A stretch of DNA of 64,000 nucleotides, from the NCBI GenBank assembly GCA_028277515.1, contig JANQGC010000008.1, positions 16,434 through 80,433 of the forward strand. The letters are read 5' to 3'. Shown piece after piece: positions 17,659 to 26,945 of the stretch (its first letter is position 1; every line of letters starts with the position of its first letter). Source of the stretch: Anaerolineae bacterium (lineage in GTDB: Bacteria > Chloroflexota > Anaerolineae > Promineifilales > Promineifilaceae). Both the position numbers and the translations under genes were made by a program. The notes under the pieces are model-generated. The model was given only the letters and a program-made list of their open reading frames with translations. It ran no database searches and had not been told where the DNA came from.

Positions 17659-18646
17659 GTAGTATGCAAAACCCTGATCACGGGTTTAGTTGCCAAACGG
17701 AAGTGGTTACTTTTGATTGATCAACAAGAGTTTCCCCAAATTCACAATATGAAGTAGGGCTTAGCTCTCAACTTGTAAATATTTATCCTCCCAAAATTAA
17801 TCGTTTCTGGGGAACAGCCGCGTCAAGACCACCCTCAGCTAAAATGGGGGAGGGGCTACTTTTTCAGTTACAAACAAGACTATGCGAGGGACTCGTCGTG
17901 TGCCTAATTCAATAAATATCAGCACATAGATAGTCCGCAGAAAAATCGTTTCTACGGTAAAGAAGTCACAGGCCAACAGCTGTTCTTTGTAATGATTCAT
18001 GAGTTGTCGCCAGCCAATGGATCCAAAGCGAACTGGAGCCGGCACTATGCCGTTCCGGTCGAGAACATTGCGAACTGTCGTCAGGGAAGCAACATAACCC
18101 AGCTTCTTGAGTTCGCCTTCGATACGATAGTAACCACAGCGCAGATTCTCCTTGGCCAGACGTACAATCAAGCTCTCTGTATCTTGATTGATTTTGGGGC
18201 GACCAACTTTTTTCTGTGGTGGCTGTGCCCATTTGCGCTTTACCAACTCTCGATGCCAACAAATGACCGTTTCCGGTCTGACGATGCGAATGACATCCCC
18301 AAGCTGGCGAATCGTTCGCTTGGTGTTTTTCTTCAATTGGCCTGTCAAGATCGCCAATGTTGCTTTTTCAGCCCGATTGGGGCTGATGGGCTGCTTTTGT
18401 TTTCGCGCCATGACATCGAGTTGATCCCGGAAGGTTATGATTTCTAAATCCTTATTGTTTTCAGACAAACGACTGACACGGGCAAGGGATAGAAGAACGG
18501 AGAAGATGTTCCCGATGAAGGACCAAAGCATAAAAATGTGCCACTCCCATTAAAAGGTAGCAGGATTGTAGCAAAGGTCCTGGCTAAGCCAACATCAGGC
18601 ATTTTCTCTCGAGTAGCTGCTTGTGATCCACATTTTTGCATACTAC
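17659..18646. mobile_element. Insertion sequence copy A, internally decayed
   Basis: Left end GTAGTATGCAAAA (17659-17671) and right end TTTTTGCATACTAC (18633-18646) are terminal inverted repeats. The same ends recur at 44535-45548 and 49457-50182. It contains a truncated integrase-type transposase on the minus strand. A target-site duplication is not evident by eye. Confidence 0.75.
17839..18531 (-). pseudogene. Truncated integrase-core (rve/DDE) transposase
   Basis: About 230 residues of an IS3/IS481-like integrase: an N-terminal membrane-like start, LRHQLDVM-type helix (here FRDQLDVMARKQ), DVIRIVRPETVICWHRELVKRKW, GRPKINQDTESLIVRLAKENLRCGYYRIEGELKKLG, then ACDFFTVETIFLRTIYVLIFIELGTRR with the first catalytic Asp. 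The sequence then ends in unrelated residues, so the second Asp and Glu of the DDE triad are missing. It should be inactive. Confidence 0.8.
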
Positions 18647-18822
18647 GGTATCAACTCAACGCCCTGCTTCGCCCATGTGATAGCCTCTTGCCAAAGACCG
18701 AATTCTTCTTGAAAATCAAAGAAGGTCATCATGTAAAAAGTGCCATTTGTTCCATCCCTGGTTGCTGACTTATCCAGATCCAGGCTTTTTCTATTTGCAG
18801 CCACTGTTTGATAAACTAGACC
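18643..18822 (-). pseudogene. Remnant of a TPR-type gene cut by IS copy A
   Basis: The minus strand is open for 59 codons, reading through FYMMTFFDFQEEFGLWQEAITWAKQGVELIP and stopping in a TAG made by the IS end. FGLWQEAITWAKQG has the look of a TPR helix A/B, like the neighbouring regulator partners. No start codon with a ribosome site is present. Likely a truncated relic of the same gene cluster. Confidence 0.4.
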
Positions 18823-18943
18823 TTATTTTCAGGACGATTTTGTGTAAAATTTAGAAAAAAGTGGCGTGATTCCGGTGTGCTATGCTTATCATTTGTAGTT
18901 TAAAGCAATCAAGGCTCGCAAAATGCGACAGCAGCAATAACTC

Positions 18944-20593
18944 TTATGCAGAACTGTCCTGAAGCATTTGTAGGGAGCTTTTCACTTTTTGAAAATTTGA
19001 AAACCCCTGTTGCTCACTGAGAGTATATGCTTCTTGCAACATTTCTTCTGCTTGGGTAATATCCTCTAGGGTGATCCATACTTGTGCCAAGTTATAGAGC
19101 GTGCGAGAGATACCTTCCTTGTCCTCAATTTGCCTTCTTAAATGTAGAGCTTTCATATAATAAACAATTGCTAAATCCATATCACCCATTAAACTAGCAA
19201 CTACCCCTAAATTATTCAAATTGACTGATTGACTCTGAATATCCTGTGCCAATTCATTAAGTGTAAACGCTTCAATGAAGTATTCCCTTGCTTTTTCCAG
19301 ATCTCCTCGGGTTTTTGCTAAGGCACCCAAATTGTTAAATGTTTGCGCTTTTCTTTTTGTTTCGTGGATGTGTTCATAGATTTGAAGCGCCTTTTCAAAC
19401 TGTGATTTGGCTTTATCGTAACGAGATTCGTAATAGTAAAAACTACCTAAATTGTTAGCTATCCCTGCAATTTTTTGGTACTCACACAATTGGTCGGCCA
19501 TTTTTGAAGCTTTCTTATAGTTGACAGTTGCTTGCTCCCGTTTTCCTAACCGAACATAGATACCAGCGATATTGTTTAAGTTTGCTGCAATATTGGTTTT
19601 CCGTCCAGCTTTCTGATTTAACGATAGTGCCATTTCAAAATAGGTTAATGCTGTCGTTAATTCACCAATTCCTTCGTAAATTGTACCGAGATTGTTGAGC
19701 GTTACAGCTGGATCCAATCCAGCCTGACGCTGCCAGTTCAAAGCATTCTCCAACCAGTTGATTGCCTGTCGAGGATCTCCCTGATAACTAAATAATAGTC
19801 CTAGATTATTTCTGACAGTTGCTACATGTACCTGATCTCCTAACTGCTCAAATAAACTCAACGCTTCCTCAAAGACAGAGATTGCCTGGACCATTTTTCC
19901 GCTCATCATCCATAGCCCTCCCAGATTATTTAATGTACCTGCCACACTATGCCTGTCATTGATCTCCTTTGCTAATGCGAGTGCAGCCAGATAACATTCT
20001 TCTGCTCTTTGCCGTTCACCAACATTAAAGTAAGTAGCGGCTAGATTGTGCAGTGTAATTGCTTCTCCGGCCTGATGTTCTACTTCTCGTCGGATAGTTA
20101 AGGCCTTTTCAAAGGTCTCAATTGCTTGTTGGTAAGCTCCTAAATCATCATATACTATACCTAGCATATTTAAGGTCGTTCCCTCTCCAATACGTGGTCC
20201 AAACCTCCGACGAAGATTCAACGCTATCTCCAGATATTCTTGCCCTTTTTGGATCTCCCCCAAAACCCGATAACACCACCCTAGATCTTGTCCTAATCGG
20301 CCCAACAATTCAAATTTTTCTAGAAACCGTGCAGCGATGATACCGCGTTGGATCCAAGAAATGTTTTGTTTAAGGAAACCTCGCTTTTCTAAAAAAGTGT
20401 CTAACACGAACAAATAGTTAAGAATGTAGGTTTCTCTAACTTGTTGATTGATGGTCAAACTATCATCATGAACAAGCATATCCCAAGTCCGAACTAATTG
20501 ATCGAACTTTTGCTCCAAGACAGACCAATCCTCTTGATACTTTTGGCTAAACTGGGACCAATATTGAATATAGCGAAGACGTACCCGACTCAT
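18944..20593 (-). CDS. TPR protein, partner of an NB-ARC regulator
   Basis: 549 residues. About 100 N-terminal residues are helical and aromatic-rich (YIQYWSQFSQKYQEDW), like the linker that follows NB-ARC modules in fused STAND proteins. Then come about eleven TPRs of the TPR_12 type (GEGTTLNMLGIVYDDLGAYQ, AITLHNLAATYFNVGERQRA, TLNNLGGLWMMSGK and so on). There is no enzymatic domain. It would form a solenoid that binds peptide or protein ligands. It is the last of a leftward series that begins with the XRE-NB-ARC gene at 26280, and its ATG overlaps the stop of a broken TPR gene by 1 nt. Confidence 0.8.
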   Translation of the reverse strand: MSRVRLRYIQYWSQFSQKYQEDWSVLEQKFDQLVRTWDMLVHDDSLTINQQVRETYILNYLFVLDTFLEKRGFLKQNISWIQRGIIAARFLEKFELLGRLGQDLGWCYRVLGEIQKGQEYLEIALNLRRRFGPRIGEGTTLNMLGIVYDDLGAYQQAIETFEKALTIRREVEHQAGEAITLHNLAATYFNVGERQRAEECYLAALALAKEINDRHSVAGTLNNLGGLWMMSGKMVQAISVFEEALSLFEQLGDQVHVATVRNNLGLLFSYQGDPRQAINWLENALNWQRQAGLDPAVTLNNLGTIYEGIGELTTALTYFEMALSLNQKAGRKTNIAANLNNIAGIYVRLGKREQATVNYKKASKMADQLCEYQKIAGIANNLGSFYYYESRYDKAKSQFEKALQIYEHIHETKRKAQTFNNLGALAKTRGDLEKAREYFIEAFTLNELAQDIQSQSVNLNNLGVVASLMGDMDLAIVYYMKALHLRRQIEDKEGISRTLYNLAQVWITLEDITQAEEMLQEAYTLSEQQGFSNFQKVKSSLQMLQDSSA

Positions 20594-20866
20594 TACTGTA
20601 TTTGAGCTTGCTGGACTTTCATCAAATTGTCGAGAATACGTACCATATTTCGCTCATCCCCTATATCCTCAAAAACAACAAGAACTGACTGAAAATATTT
20701 GATAGCTGTTTCAATGTCTCCTTGATCATAGTTGGTTATAGCTAGATTATTAAGAGCCCGTGCTTCATATTATGCCCGATCCTCAAGTTGGCGAAACAAG
20801 TTTAAGGCAGTGGTTGAGTAAAAGGGAATCGGTTTCGGGTGATTTTCAGTTGTGCTAAGGTAGTTC
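20593..20866 (-). pseudogene. Broken TPR gene with in-frame stop
   Basis: The minus strand reads ALNLFRQLEDRA, a TAA at 20770-20772, then YEARALNNLAITNYDQGDIETAIKYFQ...MKVQQAQIQ and a stop. The TPR pattern continues across the TAA, so a nonsense change broke it. Only the last two to three repeats survive; the upstream part is replaced by the end of the 20867-22822 gene. Confidence 0.7.
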
Positions 20867-22822
20867 TTAAGGGAGTTTTTCCAATTTATTTAATAGTTGA
20901 GCTTCCAATTGTCGGTCTCCAAGCTCACGGGCAATGGAAAGATGTTCTTCAAAATATTTGATGGCTTCATAAGTTTTACCTAAAATCAGAAAAGCCGCCG
21001 CTAAATTTGTAAGTGTCTCACTTTCAGCATACTGATTGCCTGCTTGTCGGGTAATCAGCAAACAGGTTTTATAGTGTCTAATAGCTTCATGGACTTTACC
21101 TGAAAGGACGAGGTTATTCGCCAGATTGTACCTTGCTCGCCCTTGACCATTAAGGTCACCGGTCTCAAGTTTAATAGATAGCGCTTGTCGACAGCAATCT
21201 ATAGCATCAGCCAGTCTATTTGCAAGAGAATGAATACGGCTGATTCCGAGGAGCGTATCAGCCTCTTCATTCCTATAATTAGCCTGCCGATCAATAGCTA
21301 ACGCTTCCTCACCACACTTCAACGCTACATCAAGCTCCCCTAAAGCAGCATGGTTTTGGGCTAAATTCGACAGGGCGACGCTTTGAGCGCGACGGTCTTC
21401 GATTTGACATGCAATCTTCAAAGCGCGCCGGTGATATTCACATGAGCGCTCATAGTCAGCGGAAACACTATAAATCCTGCCTAAAATGCCTAGACAGAGA
21501 CACGCGCCTTTTTGATTGCCAGTGTCATCAACGAGCCTTAACCCCTGTTTACAATATGAAATGGACTTTTCTATCTCACCTAGCTCAAGATAAACATTAC
21601 CCAGATTACTCAAACTCGTTACTTCACCATGCCGATCACCTAGCTCACGATTAATGGCTAATGCATTTTCGTAGTAATTGATGGCGGAAGACCGGTCTCC
21701 GAGATAAGTATAAGCGTTTCCCATGCTTTCAAATACCGATCGCTCATTTTGACGGTCGCCAACCCGACGAGCAATTTCCAACGCCTGTTCAAAAAATGAT
21801 AAGGCTTGTTGCCCTTTTCCGAGAGAAAAATAAGTGTTGCCCAAATCTCCCAGAACAATTCCCTCTCCGCGCTGGTTGCCAACCTCACGCTCAATAGCTA
21901 GTGCCTGCCTGGAAAGCTCAAGCGCGTCGTCTGGTTCGCCAATTGTTAGATAAACGGAAGCCAGACTGCCTAAAATATTGCTTGCTGCTTGTTTGTTGCC
22001 AATTTTCTGCACAATTGATAAGGCGCGTTTGTGCAGATCAATCGCGCGTTTTACCTCGCCTAACGCATTATAGGCAAGACCAAGATCATGCAAAGCTGCC
22101 GCTTCCAATTCTCGATCACCTATTTGCTTTGCTATTGCCATAGCCTCTTCATAAAAATTTATTGCTTGTTGAATTTCTCCCTTGATTGACCAGGCAATCC
22201 CCAGGTTGATCAAATTACTTGCCAGATATTGTCTCTCGCCGATTTGGCGAGCGATTGTCAACGATTGGTTATGGTATTTTATGGCGGTCTCAACTTGCCC
22301 CAAATTAGTGTGGGCGGTTCCTAACCACCCGAGTGCTTCAGCTTCCGCTTGTTGATTACCGACTTCGCGAGCGATTATCAATTGTTGCTTATGATATGCG
22401 AGAGCATCGTGAAGCTCACCCAAATTCCGATAAGCGTTACCCAAATTACTTAATATAGTCGCCAAATACATTTTTTCCCCCAACTGCTCAGCAGCAATTA
22501 ACCCCTGCTTACCCCAAAAAATAATAGTAGCCCAAAGGCCAAGTCGCTTTTGTAAAGGGGTAAATGTCGAAATGTAGGCTAAAATCGCCGATGGGTTTGA
22601 GCCCTCCCTTTGTATCCATTCCCAGGCCCGTTTTATCTGAGGCCACATTGCATCGAACCAATCCCAATCTTCGGGATGATTACGAACATATTGCCAATAA
22701 TAAAGGGCATGTAATCCTTTGGTGCGGTTGACGCTGTTGTTCATGGTGACAGTACTACTTTCAGTAACATTGTGTAATCTGTTCAAGTTGTCGTGAACCA
22801 TGTCAATATTTTTGTGGGCCAT
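20867..22822 (-). CDS. Long TPR protein, partner of an NB-ARC regulator
   Basis: 651 residues. The N-terminal region has ALYYWQYVRNHPEDWDWFDAMWPQIKRAWEWIQ (about 35-70), a helical linker shared in character with the neighbouring TPR proteins. The rest is a regular array of about fourteen 40-residue TPRs (LSNLGNAYRNLGELHDALAYH, EALGWLGTAHTNLGQVETAIKYH and so on), close in sequence to kinesin-light-chain/LGN-type repeats. No catalytic domain. It probably senses a ligand or docks partners for the upstream NB-ARC regulator. It lies downstream of the 23339-24802 TPR gene after an insertion-sequence relic. Confidence 0.8.
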   Translation of the reverse strand: MAHKNIDMVHDNLNRLHNVTESSTVTMNNSVNRTKGLHALYYWQYVRNHPEDWDWFDAMWPQIKRAWEWIQREGSNPSAILAYISTFTPLQKRLGLWATIIFWGKQGLIAAEQLGEKMYLATILSNLGNAYRNLGELHDALAYHKQQLIIAREVGNQQAEAEALGWLGTAHTNLGQVETAIKYHNQSLTIARQIGERQYLASNLINLGIAWSIKGEIQQAINFYEEAMAIAKQIGDRELEAAALHDLGLAYNALGEVKRAIDLHKRALSIVQKIGNKQAASNILGSLASVYLTIGEPDDALELSRQALAIEREVGNQRGEGIVLGDLGNTYFSLGKGQQALSFFEQALEIARRVGDRQNERSVFESMGNAYTYLGDRSSAINYYENALAINRELGDRHGEVTSLSNLGNVYLELGEIEKSISYCKQGLRLVDDTGNQKGACLCLGILGRIYSVSADYERSCEYHRRALKIACQIEDRRAQSVALSNLAQNHAALGELDVALKCGEEALAIDRQANYRNEEADTLLGISRIHSLANRLADAIDCCRQALSIKLETGDLNGQGRARYNLANNLVLSGKVHEAIRHYKTCLLITRQAGNQYAESETLTNLAAAFLILGKTYEAIKYFEEHLSIARELGDRQLEAQLLNKLEKLP

Positions 22823-22899
22823 TGTTTGACCTCAGCGGTCATCAATTATCAGGGAGACGGCTGAAGTTCACTGGAAATAGTCTGGTTATTCAGCAATCA

Positions 22900-23180
22900 T
22901 CTATTGACGGATACCGTTTATGTAACTTTCGGTGGGAAAGTGCCTATAGACAAATGCTTCTGTTTACTGCCTTCATTAAGCACACCGTTGGCGCTCTGGG
23001 ATTATAAGGTTGATGGTAAAGTTCCTGAACATCTTTCATCGTGCAAACAAAGTCGGCGCTTTTTTCCGGGATGCACCACTGCTCTTTCAACCAAGGCTTA
23101 AGTTCATTTTTTGAGTGTGGTCCGCACCGTCTTGCGGGAAACAGTCTCCAAAGGACAGTATCACGGGCATATTTCCACAC
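22900..23180 (-). pseudogene. IS630-family transposase relic
   Basis: Minus-strand fragments in two frames read VSRKTVRTTLKK, ELKPWLKEQWCIPEKSADFV, MKDVQELYHQPYNPRAPTVCL and EGSKQKHLSIGTFPPKVT, which in order match the region around the first catalytic Asp of IS630-type transposases (consensus ...VCLDE-SKQ). At least two frameshifts and the loss of both ends make it a relic. Its position between two TPR genes shows past transposition in the island. Confidence 0.65.
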
Positions 23181-23338
23181 TTTCCTAATTTGTGGATAGA
23201 TTTTGTTAATAGTGCTTAAGTCATCAACTCGTTGGTTCAGTTTTGTCAGAACAGTTCCACCAATTTGGAGAAATCTTTCCCTATATTAAATCCAAATTCA
23301 GGTTTGATAGTAAAGAGTGCAGTGTTCCAAAGCTTTCT

Positions 23339-24802
23339 TCATGGCTTTGTCTCGTTTGTTATCTTGCGGCTTGTTTCTGCCAAAACCTTGACGCAGTCTT
23401 CTAAGTCAGGGGCATCATGCATACGTTTGTAATCAACTGTGATCGTCATCCAGTCGATCGCTTGCTGGTATTGAGCCAGATCTGCATAAACAAGACCTAG
23501 GTTCCAGGCGGAATCGGCTTCGCCCTGTTGATTGTTTGTTTGGCGGGCAAGATAGAGCGCTTGTTCATAATAATGAATCGCCAACTTCCTCTCTCCTGCT
23601 CTGTTGTGGGCAACCCCCATATTGATTAACCAATCACATTCTCTGCTTTCATCTTTGATAATCCGGGTAATAGTTATAGCTTGTTGATAAGAGTGAATAG
23701 CTTCCTGAAACTTCCCTAACTTTAGAAAAACATTACCTAGACCACCTAGCCAATGTTGTTCACTTTGCGTATCGGAAATCTGACGAGTAATTATTAATGC
23801 CTGTTGGTAGCATTTAATAGCATCTTCATATTGCTCCAGATCGGCATAAACTGTAGCCATATTACCTAATCGGCTTGCCACACCAGGCATGTCTCCCGTA
23901 AGGCGTGCTTTTTCTAGTGCTTTCTGAAAATATGTTATTGCCTGTTCGTACTCTTCCAGAGAATAATAAGCTGCGCCTAAATTGCTTAGCCAATTTCCTT
24001 CATTGTATTTGTTTTCCAGCTCTTGTGTAATGTCCAGTGCTTCTTGATAGAAATCAATTGCTATTTGATAAAATTCTAAATCATCAAAAATAAGCCCTAA
24101 GTTACCAAGTAATTGACATTCACCGAGCCTGTCTTGTAAGTTGCGAGCAATTGTCAGAGCCTGCTGAGTACAGTCAATCGCCTCTTGGAATTGTCCAAGT
24201 CCATGGTACACCAATCCCATATTTCCAAGAGACAAAAATGATGCATGTTTATCATTGATTTTCTCGCTGATAGTGAATGCTGCTTTATAACATAGCATAG
24301 CGTTTTCATGGTCACCTATACTGTCGTAGATGATGCCTTTGTTACCTAAGGCGTTTATTTCTTTTTTAGCATCTTCAAGCTCCTGAGCGATAATTAAAGC
24401 TTGTTCAAGGTATTGGAGTGCACGATTAGCCTCACCTAATTTATGGTATGTTGTGCCAAGGTTGCCTAACAGAGCATTTTCACTTTTTCGCTGGCCAAGC
24501 CGCCGAGCTGAAGCGAGCGCGGCTTCTGACCATGTAATATTTTCGTTTATATTTTGACGCAAGTGGAGCAGGTTTGCCCCAACAATGGGATAGCCGCTGC
24601 ACATCTCTGCCGCTTCATCAATCACTTTGGCGTGCGTTGCAGCCCATACTTGACCCCGTCGAATCTGCTCCCAAAGACAGTCGAGTTCTGCTAAAATGAC
24701 TGAAACCTCTTTATCCCCGTGCTCATAGGAATCATCTAGCTGACGCAACCTATTTAGGTAATATTCAGCATGCCGGTATTGTGCATTAAATGGAAAGGAC
24801 AT
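23339..24802 (-). CDS. TPR protein directly after the XRE-NB-ARC gene
   Basis: 487 residues. A helical N-terminal linker (about 1-95, with AELDCLWEQIRRGQVWAATH) leads to about nine TPRs (ALLGNLGTTYHKLGEANRAL, INALGNKGIIYDSIGDHENAM, and so on) and a short tail. It starts 23 nt after the stop of the NB-ARC gene on the same strand, so the two very likely form one functional STAND protein split in two, as in sets 2 and 3. Confidence 0.85.
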   Translation of the reverse strand: MSFPFNAQYRHAEYYLNRLRQLDDSYEHGDKEVSVILAELDCLWEQIRRGQVWAATHAKVIDEAAEMCSGYPIVGANLLHLRQNINENITWSEAALASARRLGQRKSENALLGNLGTTYHKLGEANRALQYLEQALIIAQELEDAKKEINALGNKGIIYDSIGDHENAMLCYKAAFTISEKINDKHASFLSLGNMGLVYHGLGQFQEAIDCTQQALTIARNLQDRLGECQLLGNLGLIFDDLEFYQIAIDFYQEALDITQELENKYNEGNWLSNLGAAYYSLEEYEQAITYFQKALEKARLTGDMPGVASRLGNMATVYADLEQYEDAIKCYQQALIITRQISDTQSEQHWLGGLGNVFLKLGKFQEAIHSYQQAITITRIIKDESRECDWLINMGVAHNRAGERKLAIHYYEQALYLARQTNNQQGEADSAWNLGLVYADLAQYQQAIDWMTITVDYKRMHDAPDLEDCVKVLAETSRKITNETKP

Positions 24803-24825
24803 TCTCCACTATCTTTTAAGGTGAT

Positions 24826-26280
24826 TTATAATCCCATTTCATTCATCAATGCTTCGGCGTAATCGGCTAGGAGGGCGTGCATCCAATATTCATTGTCTCG
24901 GCGTTCGACAAGACCGCGTTTGATGAGAAGGGATGTGGTTGCTTCCGCATCTTCTATAGTGCATTCCCATACAAAAGCAGCTGCATCAATATCCCAGGTG
25001 AGGGGGTCACCGCCAAAGACGCCAGCCATGGCAAATCGCTCCCTGTGGACAGGTTTTAACCTGTCAATACTCATGCCTAGAATGGCACCTACTGAAATCG
25101 GCCGTTGCTCATCACCCCCAATGCGACCTTCCTCTTGTATAAGGTCAAGAGGTACAGATGAATCATCTTGTCGATCGACCAGTTCTTTTAGCAATCGCTT
25201 CATGCGAGAAGGTACATCTGCTTCATCTTCTAATAGTCGGCCGGCTAATGTAATTGCCAGCGGCAAGAACTCAAGACGCTCACAAAGTCGTTGAGCGCTT
25301 TCTCTGTCATTAGCCACGGCCGTTGGAGCCAAATGGTTTAATAATGCCAATGATGCTTCAGGGGATAACAAATCCACCCGGAGGGTGTTTTGAGGGGTGG
25401 CAAGATTGCGAGCAACATTTGGTTCGCGTGTAGTGAATAATGTGCGACATTGAGGTCCGGCCACCTGGAAGAATTGCCCATGCTCGATCTCCCATATATC
25501 GTCTACAAGAAGTAAAACACGACGATGGTAAAGAATACCGCGTAATCGTTCCTGGCACGCCTTTTCATCCCGTTCGGGCAGCAAATCTACTCCCAATGCC
25601 CGCCCCCAGCCATCCAAGAGAATGCGAATAGTGGGATTCTGCCCAACGGCCACCCACAAAACGCCGTCGGGAAAATGTTGCGGGATGAATGGCAAACGCC
25701 CAATAGCTATAGCAGATGTTGTTTTGCCGATTCCTCCCATGCCATGTAGGGCAACGGGCGGAATGTTGACCGCATCGGGTTCTTGAAATTTCAATTTGTC
25801 AAAAATTTGGGTTAGCAATTCATCACGGCCGAAAACGCCTTGAGGGGGAAGAGGTGGGGTGAGGAAGGGAAACGTTAAATTAGCTAAAGAGGTTCCCCAT
25901 GTGGGTGACGGAGTGGGTGGTGATTCTGTAAACCGGTAGGTATGTTGGCTAATAGTAACCTCTACTCCATCGGGTAATCCCAACCATTCAGGGGCAATTT
26001 TCTGAATTTCGTCATCATTGAGATCTTCATATCTTTTCAGTTTCAAGAGACGATTGGCTTCTTCCAGCTTATTTAGCCCACCTTGTTGACAAAAGATTTG
26101 AATGAGATTGATCAAGGTATCTCGCCTGATGTCACGACGGCCGTTTTCCCAAAACCCTATTTGGGCGTCGCTGTAACCTGCCAACTCCGCCAATTTCCTT
26201 TGTGTCAGCGGACTTTCCCCACTCTTTGGATCCCGCGAATTTTTACGATGCTGACGAAGCAATTCTTCAAATCTACCCAT
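24826..26280 (-). CDS. XRE-HTH / NB-ARC STAND regulator (set 1)
   Basis: 484 residues. An XRE-type HTH (ESPLTQRKLAELAGYSDAQIGFWENGRRDIR, about 23-53) is followed by a linker and an NB-ARC ATPase: P-loop GMGGIGKTTSA (about 180), Walker B VLLLVDDIWE, sensor-like CRTLFTTREPNVARN and a GLPLA-equivalent LEFLPLAITLAGRLL. A winged-helix-like end follows (ERFAMAGVFGG...LIKRGLVERRDNEYWMHALLADYAEAL). STAND proteins bind DNA or effectors in a nucleotide- and ligand-gated way, and the ligand-sensing TPRs are here in the next gene. The 196-nt intergenic region with the divergent gene at 26477 contains palindromes. Confidence 0.9.
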   Translation of the reverse strand: MGRFEELLRQHRKNSRDPKSGESPLTQRKLAELAGYSDAQIGFWENGRRDIRRDTLINLIQIFCQQGGLNKLEEANRLLKLKRYEDLNDDEIQKIAPEWLGLPDGVEVTISQHTYRFTESPPTPSPTWGTSLANLTFPFLTPPLPPQGVFGRDELLTQIFDKLKFQEPDAVNIPPVALHGMGGIGKTTSAIAIGRLPFIPQHFPDGVLWVAVGQNPTIRILLDGWGRALGVDLLPERDEKACQERLRGILYHRRVLLLVDDIWEIEHGQFFQVAGPQCRTLFTTREPNVARNLATPQNTLRVDLLSPEASLALLNHLAPTAVANDRESAQRLCERLEFLPLAITLAGRLLEDEADVPSRMKRLLKELVDRQDDSSVPLDLIQEEGRIGGDEQRPISVGAILGMSIDRLKPVHRERFAMAGVFGGDPLTWDIDAAAFVWECTIEDAEATTSLLIKRGLVERRDNEYWMHALLADYAEALMNEMGL

Positions 26281-26439
26281 TTCCTCGTCCTTTACATTAC
26301 TGACATTGTTGTTTTGCTAAAAAAATTTTGTGGGATTTACCCTACAAAACTGTGGCCTTCATCCCAACAGGTTGTTCGATTTATCCATCATTTTTTTTTG
26401 TATCTTTACCCATGAAAGGCTAGCCACTTTATTTTTTAC

Positions 26440-26452
26440 CACCGCAGCGGTG
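26440..26452. promoter_or_regulatory. Perfect 13-nt palindrome in the set 1 divergent region
   Basis: CACCGC-A-GCGGTG, 25 nt before the ATG of the Cys-rich membrane protein. An imperfect palindrome TTTTGTGGG-N5-CCCTACAAAA lies further up at about 26322-26345. Either could be an operator for the XRE regulator; this is inference from position. Confidence 0.4.
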
Positions 26453-26476
26453 TGTGATAACCAAGAGGTACAAAAA

Positions 26477-26881
26477 ATGTCTTGCAAAAATTTAAAACAC
26501 ACCAATTACACTTGTTCAGAAAATTATTGCCTAAAAACAACAAAAGGATGTCGCAATCTGCTTATATTTGTCTTTTGGGGCATTGCTGGGATCATTATCA
26601 TCCTCACCCTGTTGGGGTATGGATATGTACACCATCAGTTGCGAGATGCCCCACAAACCGCCCCAGGGATTCTAGTGCATGAAGATGGTATGTCTTCTAC
26701 TTGTTCCGTATATTCCGTATATAATGAATGCCAGGGTAATGAAAGCAGTGGCGACACCTCGAGTATTATTCCTATCGCTGATTGCGAATCAGCCACTGGA
26801 TGCGCTGGGACAAATATCAATTATGTAAACAATATTCTTGACTACGCATTCCTCTGGTTTGGGCATCTTATTTGCAAATAG
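26477..26881 (+). CDS. Cys-rich single-span membrane protein, divergent from set 1 regulator
   Basis: 134 residues from the ATG at 26477, which has AAGAGGT 8 nt upstream; an upstream in-frame ATG at 26330 would add an unlikely leader. The first 27 residues are cytosolic-like and carry several Cys (MSCKNLKHTNYTCSENYCLK). A membrane segment follows (LLIFVFWGIAGIIIILTLLGYGYV), then an outside tail with Cys pairs (CSVYSVYNEC, DCESATGC). I recognise no family. It is divergent from the XRE-NB-ARC gene, as the small peptide gene is in set 2, so it may be regulated by it or act on it. Confidence 0.65.
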   Translation: MSCKNLKHTNYTCSENYCLKTTKGCRNLLIFVFWGIAGIIIILTLLGYGYVHHQLRDAPQTAPGILVHEDGMSSTCSVYSVYNECQGNESSGDTSSIIPIADCESATGCAGTNINYVNNILDYAFLWFGHLICK

Positions 26882-26945
26882 AGCCACGTTAACAAATTAA
26901 GCATTTTACTATGGGGGTTATCTGGTCAACCTAGATAACCCCTTT

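Noticed and set aside
18944..24802. CRISPR or satellite repeats suggested by the periodic DNA in the TPR genes
   Set aside because: The periodicity of about 120 nt comes from protein TPR repeats that are translated and diverged; no identical repeat-spacer structure exists.
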